NCBI GenBank assembly: GCA_012845835.1
Contig: JABAKD010000018.1
Span: forward strand, 4,858,116 to 4,922,115
Reading direction: 5' to 3'
Length of the DNA: 64,000 bases
Source of the DNA: Undaria pinnatifida
Taxonomy: Eukaryota; Sar; Phaeophyceae; Laminariales; Alariaceae
Each line of letters starts with the position of its first letter. The stretch's first letter is position 1. The translations under genes were made by a program, and so were the position numbers. Shown here piece by piece: positions 50,111 to 61,429 of the stretch. The notes under the pieces were generated by a model, which was not told where the DNA came from, ran no database searches, and saw only the letters and a list, made by a program, of their open reading frames with translations.

Positions 50111-50319
50111 CGGGGGATGGCCAAAGCGGCGGACGATTTCACATCGAGTTGGCACAGGGCCGAGGCAGAAGATATAGCTGGCTACGACATGCAACCGAGG
50201 ACGCCAAACAGATGGGTTGAAAGGCGAAGAGAGAACGAGGCGGGGGTTAGCCGTACTGATACCGCTGCCGAAGAGAGCATACAGCATGTGGAAGATCGTT
50301 TAGCAAGGAACCATTGACT

Positions 50320-51550
50320 TGTGACTAAGACATGGATCCTAAACTTTCGCTGCCCCCGAATTCGATATATTATAGTAAACTTCGTTTTTGGCTTTTGTTA
50401 GGCTGTGTTTTATATTTTTTGGCTTTCATTTTTTCTTGGGGGGGAGGGGGCGACAGCAGCAGCGCTGAAACCAGAGGCCGCTGTCGACGGGCATAGAAAA
50501 GAGGTGGCGGACCGTGTTTCTAGCTCCCCGGCTCGTCTACTACCTAGCGGAGAGCCGGAATACTACGTATGCTGCTTGTTACGCTCCCCCCCTCTGAGGT
50601 ATCAACATGATCAGATGTTTTTCAATTTGCCTTATTTCTCTCTTTCTTTCGTTCGTTCTTTCGTCCCCTCTCTATATCCCTCTCCAGTCCTTCCTTCTTC
50701 GTGTTGATAGCGATGCACAACACGCTTCCAACGCCTCTACGCGACACATGAGAGAGTGGGACATCCGTGAGAGAGGGGATTCATCGCTTTATCTGCTTGC
50801 TTCCTTGCGTATTTCTGCGTCGGTTCTTGTCCGTTTATGTCCCATTCATTCCAGTGGACATCCTTCCGGTGTTTTCGTTTCTCCTAAAACTCTGTAGCGT
50901 TTCTTTGGCCTCGCCTATTTCTGTGTGTTACGGTACGCTGACATTTCATTTTGCTTTTCTCTGTTCATTTGCGATCAACTGGTCGTACGTATTAACACGT
51001 ATTTTGGTTCACGTAATTTGGTTTATTATCTGTTTCTCACTTAATTTGCGAATCCTGTGACCACGTAATTTCCATCACTCTTCGGGAGTGGATGAAGAAT
51101 CAGGATGAGCACTGGGTGTTCTCTACTGCTGTCGTCGTAGTAATGTGCAGTAGACAGAACCGCCTGAGAACGACGTGACGACAACGCGCACCACACACGA
51201 CCCGCACGCACGCCAACATGACGCAGGGCAGCGATCGTCTATTTTTCTGTTTCTTTTTTACGAGGCAGTAGTACAACATGTTACACTCACGTCGCTGATT
51301 TTTTGTAGAGTTGGTAGAGTTGTGTACCCTGAACATGCGAAACGAACCCCCGCAATTTTCAGGCACGGGCGTCGTACGATAGCTGCGCTGCAACCTGTCA
51401 GATAACTCGGAAAGACATGCGATCATCGATATTTGTATAGTCTAATGATTTTTGGTTCGATTGCTCTTTGTTCACTGCATGCCCGCGAGTCGTCACTCTG
51501 GCACCACTCCAGACAGCAGACGCGATCCTCTGTGCTCACGATTACCGTAC
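50320..51550. other. No supported gene
   Basis: T-rich on the plus strand between 50390 and 51060, with hydrophobic ORFs lacking domain character. Confidence 0.35.
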
Positions 51551-51559
51551 CGTGCGGTT

Positions 51560-52195
<636 letters not shown>

Positions 52196-52204
52196 TTCAG
52201 CTGG

Positions 52205-52305
52205 CTGTGCTAGATGCGAAGTTTTCAATTGGAAGTTTTCACGAAGTTTTCGTCGAAACAAATATTTGCAAGCTTCGAGTGATAGTTCGATCGCCTGCGC
52301 TACAG
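52205..52305 (+). repeat. Diverged R1 head fragment
   Basis: GTTTTCGTCGAAACAAATAT, TTGCAAGCTTCGAGTGATAG and TTCGATCGCC correspond to the R1 head. It lies directly after the CAA tail. Confidence 0.45.
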
Positions 52306-52549
52306 GCGTGGTGGCCCTCTTCCAATAATCAAGAATGAAGACGGACGATGGGGGTACTAATGATGACGTCGCGCATTTAGAAAACGCGGTGTGATGGTGC
52401 GATCATGTCGTTCGATAGAAGGCGGGATGTAAAAACATGGAAAAAAGGCAACAGCGCAGCAGCATTGACTACATATCGACAACGATGCTGCAGATCTAGT
52501 CTAGACTAAGCCTAAATAAACAGGTAAATTGGAATAAGTGGCAACTCAC

Positions 52550-52590
52550 CAACGTCGGCCTGATGAGCAAACACAGAACAACGTCCGATA
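52550..52590 (-). CDS. Gene 3 candidate exon
   Basis: After cccaagttag, two bases complete a codon and 13 codons follow (SDVVLCLLIRPTL) to the donor TTG|GTGAGT. The phase fits the 53307-53148 exon. The exon is hydrophobic and short, so this is a proposal. Confidence 0.33.
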
Positions 52591-52737
52591 CTAACTTGGG
52601 AGCATGTTGTTGTGGTGAGGGCGAGTTGTCCTGCCGTCCTGTAATAATAATACATGATTTTTTGGATGCGTGGCTACGACTAGCACTACTAAGTAACTGC
52701 TGTCCCGACCATGTCGCGCATCGTTTTTATTCATTTA

Positions 52738-53070
52738 TTTTTTCCTCTTCACGCTATTATTTCCCAGCTTCTGGACAAGCCGTCGTCACAGGTGTCATCC
52801 CTTCTCCCCCCCGGTTCTCGCCTTCAATTTTTATCGCGCATATACATAGCGTTCAGCAATCCCACTGCTCGTCGATTTCTCATCGAGTGTTGTTGCTAAC
52901 TCACGCTCTCGCGCTTTCCGCAAGTAAATTTGTGCACACAAGAAAAAGTCCCAACGAATTTCAACGAGCATGCATTCGGCGGGGCTCGAAGTCACGAAAC
53001 TGACCTACTCGTATACCAGGCTCGAGGATAATAACCTGATACGCCCCACCGGGGCGACCGGCTCGTATAC
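52738..53070 (-). mobile_element. SINE-H copy, minus strand
   Basis: The complement of the SINE-H head (GAAACTGACCTACTCGTATA, CAGGCTCGAGGATAATAACC, CTGATACGCC) and body (GCAATCCCACTGCTCGTCGA, CCAGCTTCTGGACAAGCCGT). The 3' A tail is reduced to a T-rich stretch. Confidence 0.75.
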
Positions 53071-53147
53071 ATAGACTCTACCTGGTACATCGTAAAACGT
53101 GATAGCTAGATAGAGTAGGGCAAACTGCGGCGGCAATACTTACATAC

Positions 53148-53307
53148 CAGGGGGTCGAACGTCGACATCATATTTATGCAGATCATCCCCGTTTATCTGC
53201 GAGAAATACTTCTTCGCGCCGAGGTACAACAGCAGCAGCAGCCGGTCCCTATGAATCTCCAGGTATATCCATTCATTAGTAATAGTCCCATGGGTTTCCC
53301 CCCTCAC
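53148..53307 (-). CDS. Gene 3 candidate exon, unknown protein
   Basis: A branch-like ctaac then taaatag precedes an open frame ending at CCTG|GTATGT. It reads NEWIYLEIHRDRLLLLLYLG and AKKYFSQINGDDLHKYDVDV, with natural-looking composition and a leucine-rich stretch. I do not recognise the family. The exact acceptor is uncertain. With 52590-52550 it may form part of a minus-strand gene whose other exons were not found. Confidence 0.4.
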
Positions 53308-54179
53308 CTATTTAGTTAGGATGCCAACGCGTGTGAAGGCGGTCAGCCGCAGAAGGCCTGGCCTGTTGTTGTTGTAGTGGTTTTAGTTTGTGCGGTGGTT
53401 GGTGTGGTCGTACTTACTGGGTGTGGTCTACTGTTTTTGTTTTTCGTACCTTGGGTGGGTACGGCAATGTGTTAGCGAGCAACGGGCAGCGGGCGCTATC
53501 ATAGCAGCACCAGGTGTTCAGCACGATCGTACGGTTGCAACAATCGAAAATACAGTAAAAAACAGTGTAGTATAAATAGCGTTGTATTGCATATACAGCA
53601 GAATACGATGACAGCAGAAGCAGCTGCCGTGGTGGTCTATGTGGTTCTCGAGAAGTTTGGCTTCAGTCATGGTCCAATTGGTGGTCATTTTTGGGCGTCG
53701 GAGATCTCTGTTAAAGAGGTCAATAATCGAAAAAAAATACGGAGTATCAATAATATTTCCAGTACGTAAAACGAAGTTGATCTTGACCAGTGCCATTGAT
53801 GAAGTGGGCAAGCGAATCCTGGGGACTTGGGTTTTTTTCGGTGGCTTACTCATTTGTACGTATGGTATGATACGTATGTACCATATGAAACATAAACGTA
53901 TGCTACTATCATACTCTGTTCACTGCTTGTTTTCAGCCTCGATCGAGCGCACGCGACAAAGGAAGGCAACTTACCGCGTTTTCGAGAATATGGTTGATAT
54001 ACTCTGTAGATTACGTATGGATATATTCCTCCTACAACCGTCAGGAATTTGTCCCCTTAAGAGACTTATAGTTTCCGCGCAGATATTGAGTTGTCCCTCC
54101 CGTCCCCCCCCCCGCCACCTCCCGCTCCCTCTTGTTCAAACGCCCTACCAAAACTTCAAATCTGCCAGAGAAAAAAAAA

Positions 54180-54632
54180 CAACAATAATTGGCAGCTCAT
54201 ACACTCTTTTCTTTTCTTTCCTTTTCTTTCTCTTCTTATTTGTTGCTGTTTCTTTTTTTCCAATTGACTTGCGTCTGTCGTGCGTATGCGTAGTGATAGA
54301 TACTACGAGTAATATATACGTTGTAGTCTTTCTTGGGTGGCAAGCGGTATAGTCGGTTTTCCCAGACGCGAGTAATGAGACGTATGCACCAGATATTTCA
54401 TTTTTTATAATATAGACCTGGCACATCGTAGACTGACTCCCGATTTCACTTTTATATGTTTCTGGTGGCGGCATGAATTGCGTCAGCTGTGATATACGCG
54501 TGTACACCACCTTGGGTTGTTTGTGTTTTTTCCCTAGGGTATTCCTCAGCTAGCTCCAGAGCGACTGGAGCCTGTCCTGTGACCACAGATTTGATTATGC
54601 GAGTTAATATGAGAACAACAACAACAACAACA
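54180..54632 (+). repeat. LINE 3'-UTR copy ending in (CAA)n
   Basis: A pyrimidine-rich tract, CCAATTGACTTGCGTCTGTC, GGTGGCAAGCGGTATAGTCG, TATATGTTTCTGGTGGCGGC, GAGCCTGTCCTGTGACCAC and GCGAGTTAATATGAGAACAA lead into CAA repeats. The same order, reversed, follows the LINE ORF2 end at 62.7-62.0 kb, so this is a LINE 3' end. Confidence 0.7.
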
Positions 54633-54639
54633 ACCTCAT

Positions 54640-55395
54640 CATCTTTCTAGCCACCCGCGCGTAGCTCCGATTCATTTCCGCCCCCGCCCCCCGCCCCCCC
54701 TCCCCCCCGTTTTCCCCCGCTCTCTCTTATTGAAACACCCCACCTAAAATCAAAATCTGCCAGAGTAAAGCACACTGCCAGACAGTTGATACCACCTCAA
54801 TTTATTTCGAGCCAGCCCCCCCCCCCCCCCTCCTTCCCCACCACCCGCACCGTCGCCTAGACCTAGCACTACGCGTATAGCAAGCTCCTACATTTATGCA
54901 ACCTAAAGCTGTTGGAAATCCCCCCCCCCCCCCCCCCCCACCCCTTCGAACACTCCGCCCTCTCCTCACTGGTCGTACGATTTACGGGATATATATACAT
55001 GATAAACTGATGCATTCCTTCCACAACCCTCAGATTTGTCGCCTTAAAGGATATATAGTTCGCGCACAGATTGAGTCCCCTCCCCCCCCATCCCCTCCCC
55101 CGCTCCCTCTTGTGCAAACCCAGGCCCCGACGCCCTTCAACACTAGGCCCTCCCCTCACCGGTTATACGACTTACAGGATACAATTACTTGATAAACTGA
55201 TGCATTTTCTTTCCACAGATGTCATATTTTGTCCCCCTCAAAAACGGGTTTATAGCTTCCGCGCACAGACTGACTAACATCACCCTGTTGACCCTGATGG
55301 CTACACTGTAGTTCCAAGGGGAGTCGCCGACCTATATCACACACAGCTTGAAGCAAAATATGAGTTTCGACAAAATCTTCGATCTTACAGCTCCG
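54640..55395 (-). repeat. R1 repeat with poly-C runs
   Basis: It includes C-rich units (ACCTAGCACTACGCGTATAG) and the conserved R1 part (CCCTCAAAAACGGGTTTATA, TTGACCCTGATGGCTACACT, CAAAATCTTCGATCTTACAG). It lies next to the CAA tail of the LINE 3' end. Confidence 0.65.
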
Positions 55396-55479
55396 TCCGG
55401 AGGAAAGGATTGCTTTATATAATTATAATACATCATCAGGAGTATTTATTGTTGTTTTCACACGCATACATACATCTAC

Positions 55480-55765
55480 TTTCTTCCAGCTTCTGGACAG
55501 GCAGTGGTCTGTCGTTTCTTCTCCCCCCCGGTTCTTGCCTTCCACTTTTATCGCGCATAGCGCTCAGCAATCCCATTGGGCTCATCGATTTTTCATCGAG
55601 TGTTGCTAACTCACGCTCTTCTCGCGCTTTCTGCAAGTCAATTTGTGCGCAAGAAAAAGTGCCCACGAACTTATTATGCGAGCATGTACTCGGGGCGATT
55701 CGAACTCACGAAACTGACCTATTAGTCTATACCAGGCTCGAGGATAACCGGATACCCGAACCCCA
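55480..55765 (-). mobile_element. SINE-H copy, minus strand
   Basis: The complement of the body (CAGCAATCCCATTGGGCTCA) and head (CGATTCGAACTCACGAAACT, ACCAGGCTCGAGGATAACCG). The 3' end lies towards 55480 (TCCAGCTTCTGGACAGGCAG). Confidence 0.7.
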
Positions 55766-55849
55766 ACCCTAAACCTAACCGAATGAAACGCAACCAACCG
55801 TTCATTGTAGGGTGAAACCCGTTGTGTCACACAGTCTGTGTCAACCATC

Positions 55850-57140
55850 GTCTCGAAAAAGTGGCAAAATCTCTACTGCGACGAAAAAAGGAGAAATCTA
55901 CATCATCATACCGATCATACACCAACAAAAAATGTCGGAATGGAAGCCAGACCGGATAGAGCGCTCGCTGTGATCACCGAACGAATCAAGAGCGTATATT
56001 TTTGTCGTCCCCCCCTCCGTATTTCACTTGGTTACACATTTCAGCTGTTTTAGAGAGAACGCCACACAACAGGCAAGGGTCTCAGCAGCGAAGTGAAACA
56101 GACGGGGACGGGGGGGGGGGGGTGGAAAAATGAAAAATAAAATACGCTCTTGCGATTCTCGCAGCGCCCCCGTTTGTTTTTGATTCTCGAACCTTTTCGG
56201 TGTGTAGTGTCGCTATCTATTTTTGTCGCGGACCGTTGACAAATCCGACATTTTTCTTATACAGTTGCTTTCTTTGCCGGAGAGGGGGGTTGGAGATGGG
56301 AATACCCCGGGGCTGCCCCGCCGGCAACCCCACGCTAACATCCGTATATACACGAGTCAACTCCCAACCCAACTGGGGACATCGAACTCTCGACGCCAGC
56401 CAACAGCCAACGACGAACAATCGTTGGCAACTCGAAGAAGACATACGAGGCAACCGCCTATAACGTGCAGCATATATAAAAAAAACGTACACACGCGTGT
56501 AGTGAATATGCTATAAAATATGTACGCCTGCACACACCATGCTCATTAAACAAATGCACTTACTTGCCAATATACGGATAATTCCCCTCTCCCACACTTT
56601 CAGATTGCGCGCTAAATCCGAGCCGATGCACTGCCACAACGTTCGCTGTTAACTATCAACATATGTAATGTCTGCGTAAAACAGTCATACGTAACCCCAC
56701 CGCACGGAGGGATACTCAGATATTACACATGCTGAAAAAAAACACAACAACGAACACCCCTTGCACCACGCTACAACACTGATGCGGCTAGCACCCACCG
56801 CAAACCTGCGCAATCTACGAAACCCCGTCGCATCTTCAGCGAAAACGGGTACGTTTACCAAAACAGTAAGAAACACGCGCAACGTTACTGCGACCGATTA
56901 ACTCCCCCTCCACTGACTCCCTCAAAAGCACGGGCGGGTGGGTGGGAACTTAAACTAGTATGTTTCACACCTTGGACCTGTAAGCTCTGACTCTGCTCCC
57001 CTACGCGCTCCGCGTGCAGGTCGTCGCCTACACAGCCGGGCCAGGTGTGCCCAATACTATCGCTCATACGACTACGAACTACCGCATTGATCTGATTGGT
57101 CAAACTTCTTACGTACGTACAAAACCCATATTTTCTCATA
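55850..57140. other. No supported gene
   Basis: Mostly unique-looking sequence with a poly-G run near 56110 and short ORFs without domains. Confidence 0.35.
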
Positions 57141-57149
57141 CTTCGATAA

Positions 57150-57212
57150 TATTCTATGAGTTTCGACGAAATCTTCGATCTCACAGCTGGAGTGTATTTC
57201 ATTTTTTATAAT
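57150..57212 (-). repeat. Isolated R1 head end
   Basis: GAGTTTCGACGAAATCTTCG and ATCTCACAGCTGGAGTGTAT then TTTTTTATAATATTC: only the AT-rich terminal 60 bases of R1 are present. Confidence 0.6.
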
Positions 57213-57439
57213 ATTCTGCATTGCATGAGACTGCGTTCTGCGTTACCAGCCAGCAGGTATTTTATCTATACCGAACCGAGATACAGCAGTTGTTGGTTGT
57301 TGTTGTTCTCACATTAACTCGCATAATCAGGTCCGTGGTCACAGGACAGGCTCCAGGCACTCTGGAGCTGAGGAATACCCTAGGGAAAAAACACAAACAA
57401 CCCTATGTGGTACCTGGTACACGCATATATATATATATT

Positions 57440-58300
57440 ATAAAAATGAAAATACACTCCAGCTGTGAGATCGAAGATTTCGTCGAAACTCATCTTTGCA
57501 AGCTGTGTGTGATACTCCGATCGCGCGCATTACGAGTTGTGTGTCCTCATTAAGGATATAGGTCGGCGACTCCCCTTACAGCTACAGTGTAGCTATCAGG
57601 GTCAACAGGATGATTTTAGTCAGTCTGTGCGCGGAAACTATAAAACCCGTTTCTGAGGGGGACAAAATCTGACAGCTGTGAAGGGAAAGGGGGGGCCTGG
57701 TTTTGATCAAAAGCGAGCGGGTTTGGAGGGGGGCGGGGGGGGGGGGGGGGGGGGGGAAGGGGCAACTTGTGCATGTAAGCTATAACTCCTTTCGAGGGGA
57801 TAAATCTGACGGTTTTGGCACCAGTATATTATTGGGGGCGGGGGGGGGGGAAACACAGCGGCATGGATGGCTCTCGAAAGATAATGAGGTGATATCCTGT
57901 GCGTGAAGTGTTTATTAATGTGGCGGATTTCGATATTTGGTGGGGCGTTTGAGTAAGGGAGAGCAAGAGGGGGGGGGGGGGGAGATTTTTTAGGAGGTTT
58001 AGGTCACAAATAAAATTCAAATACACTTCGGCTGTGAGATCAAAGGTATGTATCAGCTTGTTATACGCGTGGTGCTAGGTCTAGGCGATCGTGCAGGTGG
58101 TCGGGAAAGAGGGGGCGTTGGAGGGGGGGGGGGGGGGGGGGGGGGACACAGCGGCATGGATGGCTCTCGAAATATAATGAGGTGATATCCTGTGCGTGAA
58201 GTGTTTATTAATGTGGCGGATTTTGATATTTGGTGGGGCGTTTGAGTAAGGGAGAGCAAGAGGGGGGGGGGGGATTTTTAGGAGGTTTAGGTCACAAATA
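57440..58300 (+). repeat. R1 repeat with two poly-G units
   Basis: The head starts AATACACTCCAGCTGTGAGA and is followed by poly-G units near 57725, 57840, 57970, 58120 and 58262 and a duplicated block (ATGGCTCTCGAAAGATAATG). It is inserted at a TATATA run in the LINE 3' end; the uninterrupted site is visible at 62160. Confidence 0.7.
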
Positions 58301-58555
58301 TATATATCACAGCTGACGCAATTCATGCCTCCACCAGAAACATATAAAAGTGAAATCGGTAGTCAGTCTACGATGTGCCAGGTCCAGGCCGTTGCATACG
58401 TCTCACTACTCACGCCAGGAGAAGCCAAATATTCCGATTGCCACCCAAGGAAAACTACGACGTATATATTACACGTACCAGGTAGTATCTATCACTATGT
58501 ATACGCACGACAGACGCAAGTCGATTGGAAAAAAGAAACAAACAACAAATATGAA

Positions 58556-58872
58556 GAGAAAGGAAAGGAAAGGAAAGGAAAGGAAAGGAAAGGAAAGGAA
58601 AGGAAAGGAAAGGAAAGGAAAGGAAAGGAAAGGAAAGGAAAGGAAAGGAAAGGAAAGGAAAGGAAAGGAAAGGAAAGGAAAGGAAAGGAAAGGAAAGGAA
58701 AGGAAAGGAAAGGAAAGGAAAGGAAAGGAAAGGAAAGGAAAGGAAAGGAAAGGAAAGGAAAGGAAAGGAAAGGAAAGGAAAGGAAAGGAAAGGAAAGGAA
58801 AGGAAAGGAAAGGAAAGGAAAGGAAAGGAAAGGAAAGGAAAGGAAAGGAAAGATAAGGAAAGGAAAGGAAAG
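58556..58872. repeat. (GGAAA)n microsatellite
   Basis: About 300 bp of near-perfect AGGAA/AGGAAAGGAA, followed by degenerate AAAGAAAAG text. The same place in the 62.4 kb LINE copy has a short unexpanded purine tract. The Lys/Arg/Glu/Gly and Phe/Ser/Leu ORFs are artefacts. Confidence 0.95.
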
Positions 58873-59621
58873 AAAGGAGAAGAAAGCGAAGAAAGAAAAC
58901 GAAAAAGGAAAAGAAAGAAAAGAAAAGACAAGAAAAGAAAGAAAAAACAAGACAAGAAGAGGAAGAAAGGAAAGAAAAAGATAAAAAAATGTCATACTGT
59001 ACTATAAATAGCAGACCCTAGGAACTGACTAAAGACGACATTGGGCTCATAGAGGGTATCAAGCGCATCATCAAATGGCACTGAGGAGAGAACGCAACAT
59101 GGCGAAGAAGTTAGAGCAGTCCTACGCTATGTTGTCACGGCCATTGGAAGGCCCACAACTTTCAAGACGATGATGGCCAAACCCAGACTTCAGTCTCTTG
59201 GGCATGACGTCCCCCCTTACCCCCCCCCACGTCCTCCCTCCCCCCCACCTTCCCCCTCTCCGACGGCGGATGGCGCTGCCGCAGCCTTTTCGCGCCGCTC
59301 TGCGGCTTTGCGCCTCTCCGTTTCATGCAGTCGGGGGGGGTGGGTGCCGAAGTCTCCCGTGGTCCTACAGAGTTGTTCGCTGCAGAGGGTTTCGCTTTCT
59401 TGTATTTTGTATCCTCTAGTTTCCTTTATCTTTTCTTATTTTCTTTGTTTCTTTCTTCCAATTGACTTGCGTCTGTCGTGCGTATGCGTAGTGATAGGTA
59501 CGACGTGTAATATATAGCATATACGTGGTGATTTTTTCTGGGTGGCAAGCGGTATAGTCGGTTTTTCCAGGCGCGAGTGGCGAGACCTATTGTTGTATGG
59601 ACCTGGCACATCGTACTAGGC

Positions 59622-59996
59622 GGACAGCCCAACCGCTGTTGTAGTCTGTAGCCGGGAGGTGGTCAGTTGTGGGAACGGGGGAACTCTATGCCGTAATTGA
59701 GTTGTTGTTGTTGTTCTCACATTAACTCGCATAATCAAGTCCGTGGTCACAGGACAGGCTCCAGTCATTCTGGAGCTATGAGGAATGGATACCCGTGGCG
59801 ATGTGAGTTCAGTTCGCACATTTGGATCATTTCGATTGTGCGCCTTCTTCGTATCGTACATTTTCGGCGGGAAAGCGTGAATTTCCCGAACGAATTTTGA
59901 TTTCAATTGGTTTAACGGATATTGCTAGGGCTCCGTCACGTTTGTGTGACCACAGACTATATGTTTGACTAGAGTTAACGCGGGACGACAACAACA
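59622..59996 (+). mobile_element. SINE-F copy with target duplication ACTAGGC and a nested LINE-tail fragment
   Basis: ACTAGGC occurs at 59615-59621 and 59997-60003. The element starts GGACAGCCCAACCGCTG and ends GACGACAACAACAA. An inverted LINE 3'-end piece (TTGTTGTTGTTCTCACATTA to CATTCTGGAGCTATGAGG, about 59697-59785) is embedded in it. The 3' 60 bases resemble the LINE 3' end (TGTGACCACAGA..AGAGTTAACG), so the LINE machinery probably moved it. Confidence 0.72.
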
Positions 59997-60076
59997 ACTA
60001 GGCAGACTCCGGATTTCATATTTTATATGTTTCTGGTGGAGGCATGATTTGCATCATCTGTGATATATGCGTGTAC

Positions 60077-60624
60077 GCCCCACCCCCGCCCCACCCCCCC
60101 CCCCCCATGATAAATTGGTGCATTTATATATTTATTTATTTATTCATTTATTTATGAATTTTTTCTTTCCCAAAACCGTCAGATTTATCCCCTTACAAGG
60201 ATCTATAGATTCCACGCACAAATTGCCCGCCCGTCCGCCCCCCTCCCCCCCTTCCCCCCCCCCCTCCAACCCCGCTCGCTTTTGATCAAAACCACGCCTC
60301 CACGTCCTTCGAAACTCCGCGCCCCCCTCACCGGCTATTCGACTTACAGGATTCACTTGATAAACGGATACATTTCCCTCCACAGCTGCCAGATTTGGTC
60401 CCCCTCAGAAACGGGTTTAATGGTTTCCGCGCACAGACTGCCTAACATCACCCTGTTGACCCTGGTAGCTACACTGTAGTTGCAAGGGAGTCGCCGACCT
60501 ATATCCTTAATGAGGACTCACACCCCGTAATACGCGCGATCGGAGTATCACACACAGCTTGCAAAGATGAGTTTCGACAAAATATTCGATCTCACAGCTG
60601 GAGTGTATTTTCATTTTTTATAAT
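60077..60624 (-). mobile_element. R1 element with 10-bp target duplication
   Basis: ATGCGTGTAC stands at both edges (60067-60076 and 60625-60634). The element runs from a C-rich end (CCCCACCCCCGCCCCACC) to the AT-rich end (TTTTCATTTTTTATAAT). This defines its borders at 548 bp. Confidence 0.75.
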
Positions 60625-60800
60625 ATGCGTGTACCACCTTCGGTTTGTTTGTGTTTTTCCTGAGTTATTCTTCCACCCCAGACTGAATGGAGCCTGTCCT
60701 GTGACCACCGACTTAGGTGTGCAAGTTAATGTGAGAACAACAACAGAGTAAACAGCGCAAATACTGCCGCCGCGTCTAGGTCTTCGTAGGTTTGCAAGCC

Positions 60801-61101
60801 TGTCGCCCCGGTGGCGTATCAGGTTATCCTCGAGCCTGGTATAGATAGGTCAGTTTTGTGAGTTCGAATCCCGTTATACTCGAGTAAAATTGTGGGGACT
60901 TTTTCTTGCGCACAAACCGATTTGCGGAAAGTGTGAGAGCGTGAGTTAGCAACAGTCCATGAATATTCGACTAGCAGTGGAATTGCTGAGCCCTATGGGG
61001 GAAAGGAATTGAATGCAAGAACCAGGGGGGGAAGGGACGACACCTGTGACCACGGCTTGTCCAGAAGCTGGAAAGTAGATGTGTGTGAAAGAAAAAAAAA
61101 A
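60801..61101 (+). mobile_element. SINE-H copy, full length
   Basis: Head CCGGTGGCGTATCAGGTTAT, B box GTTCGAATC, body GCGGAAAGTGTGAGAGCGTG and ATTCGACTAGCAGTGGAATT, 3' block CTGTGACCACGGCTTGTCCA and an A tail. Confidence 0.78.
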
Positions 61102-61141
61102 CTCTCGGCAAGCAGCCCCAGGGGAATATTTTTTAAAAATC

Positions 61142-61377
61142 GATAGGCCGAAAGAGCGGGAGCGTGAGTTGGCGAAATTCGATGCAAATCGACCAGCATA
61201 AATAGCTAAAAAGTGTGGATGAATGCTGAACCTTATGCGCGTTAAAAATGAAGGGACGGATCCGCAGGGGAAAGGAAAAACACCTGTGACCTCATTTCGT
61301 CTAAAAGGTTCGTTGTTGGATCCGCAGGGGAAAGGAAAAACACCTGTGACCTCATTTCGTCTAAAAGGTTCGTTGTT
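61142..61377 (+). mobile_element. Diverged SINE-H fragment with a perfect 60-bp terminal tandem duplication
   Basis: It contains GAAAGAGCGGGAGCGTGAGT and CTGAACCTTATGCGCGTTAA of the SINE-H body, then two identical 60-bp units (61258-61317, 61318-61377) starting GGATCCGCAGGGGAAAGG and holding CACCTGTGACCTCATTTCGT. Confidence 0.65.
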
Positions 61378-61429
61378 GTGTTTTTCGAGGCGCACACACA
61401 TGATACGTATTGCACGACCACACGATGCG

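Larger units (their letters stand above)
49195..50317 (+). mobile_element. LINE fragment (ORF2 C-terminal part) with two SINE-H insertions
   Basis: LINE coding text occurs in three pieces: 49201-49472 (LKAEVMETLLYGCATW and SYANALKKAQCESVEITVRK), 49658-49805 (LQRANSERVTRRVIFGTMAG, then KNPGPGRPG) and about 50112-50317 (FTSSWHRAEAED). The LLYGC-TW, RTRRV-FG and GPGRP blocks lie downstream of the polymerase core in LINE ORF2. The gaps are SINE-H copies at 49473-49657 and 49806-50110. Frame breaks show it is inactive. Confidence 0.7.
57290..59340 (-). repeat. LINE 3'-UTR copy interrupted by an R1 insertion and a (GGAAA)n expansion
   Basis: Starting with (TTG)n and CTCACATTAACTCGCATAAT at 57295, the LINE 3' end runs to CGCATATATATA. 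It is broken by R1 (57440-58300), resumes at TATCACAGCTGACGCAATTC, and continues through the purine tract to GCAGACCCTAGGAACTGACT and GGATGGCGCTGCCGCAGCC. The last block corresponds to the end of LINE ORF2 at 62.9 kb. Confidence 0.7.
59420..60740 (+). repeat. LINE 3'-UTR copy split by SINE-F and R1
   Basis: Three pieces (59420-59614, 60004-60066, 60635-60740) run in the same order as the 54.2 kb copy. They are separated by SINE-F (59622-59996) and R1 (60077-60624), each with flanking target duplications. Confidence 0.75.

Noticed and set aside
58325-58995. 166-219 residue Lys/Arg/Glu/Gly and Phe/Ser/Leu ORFs
   Set aside because: They are produced by the (GGAAA)n microsatellite in a LINE 3' UTR.
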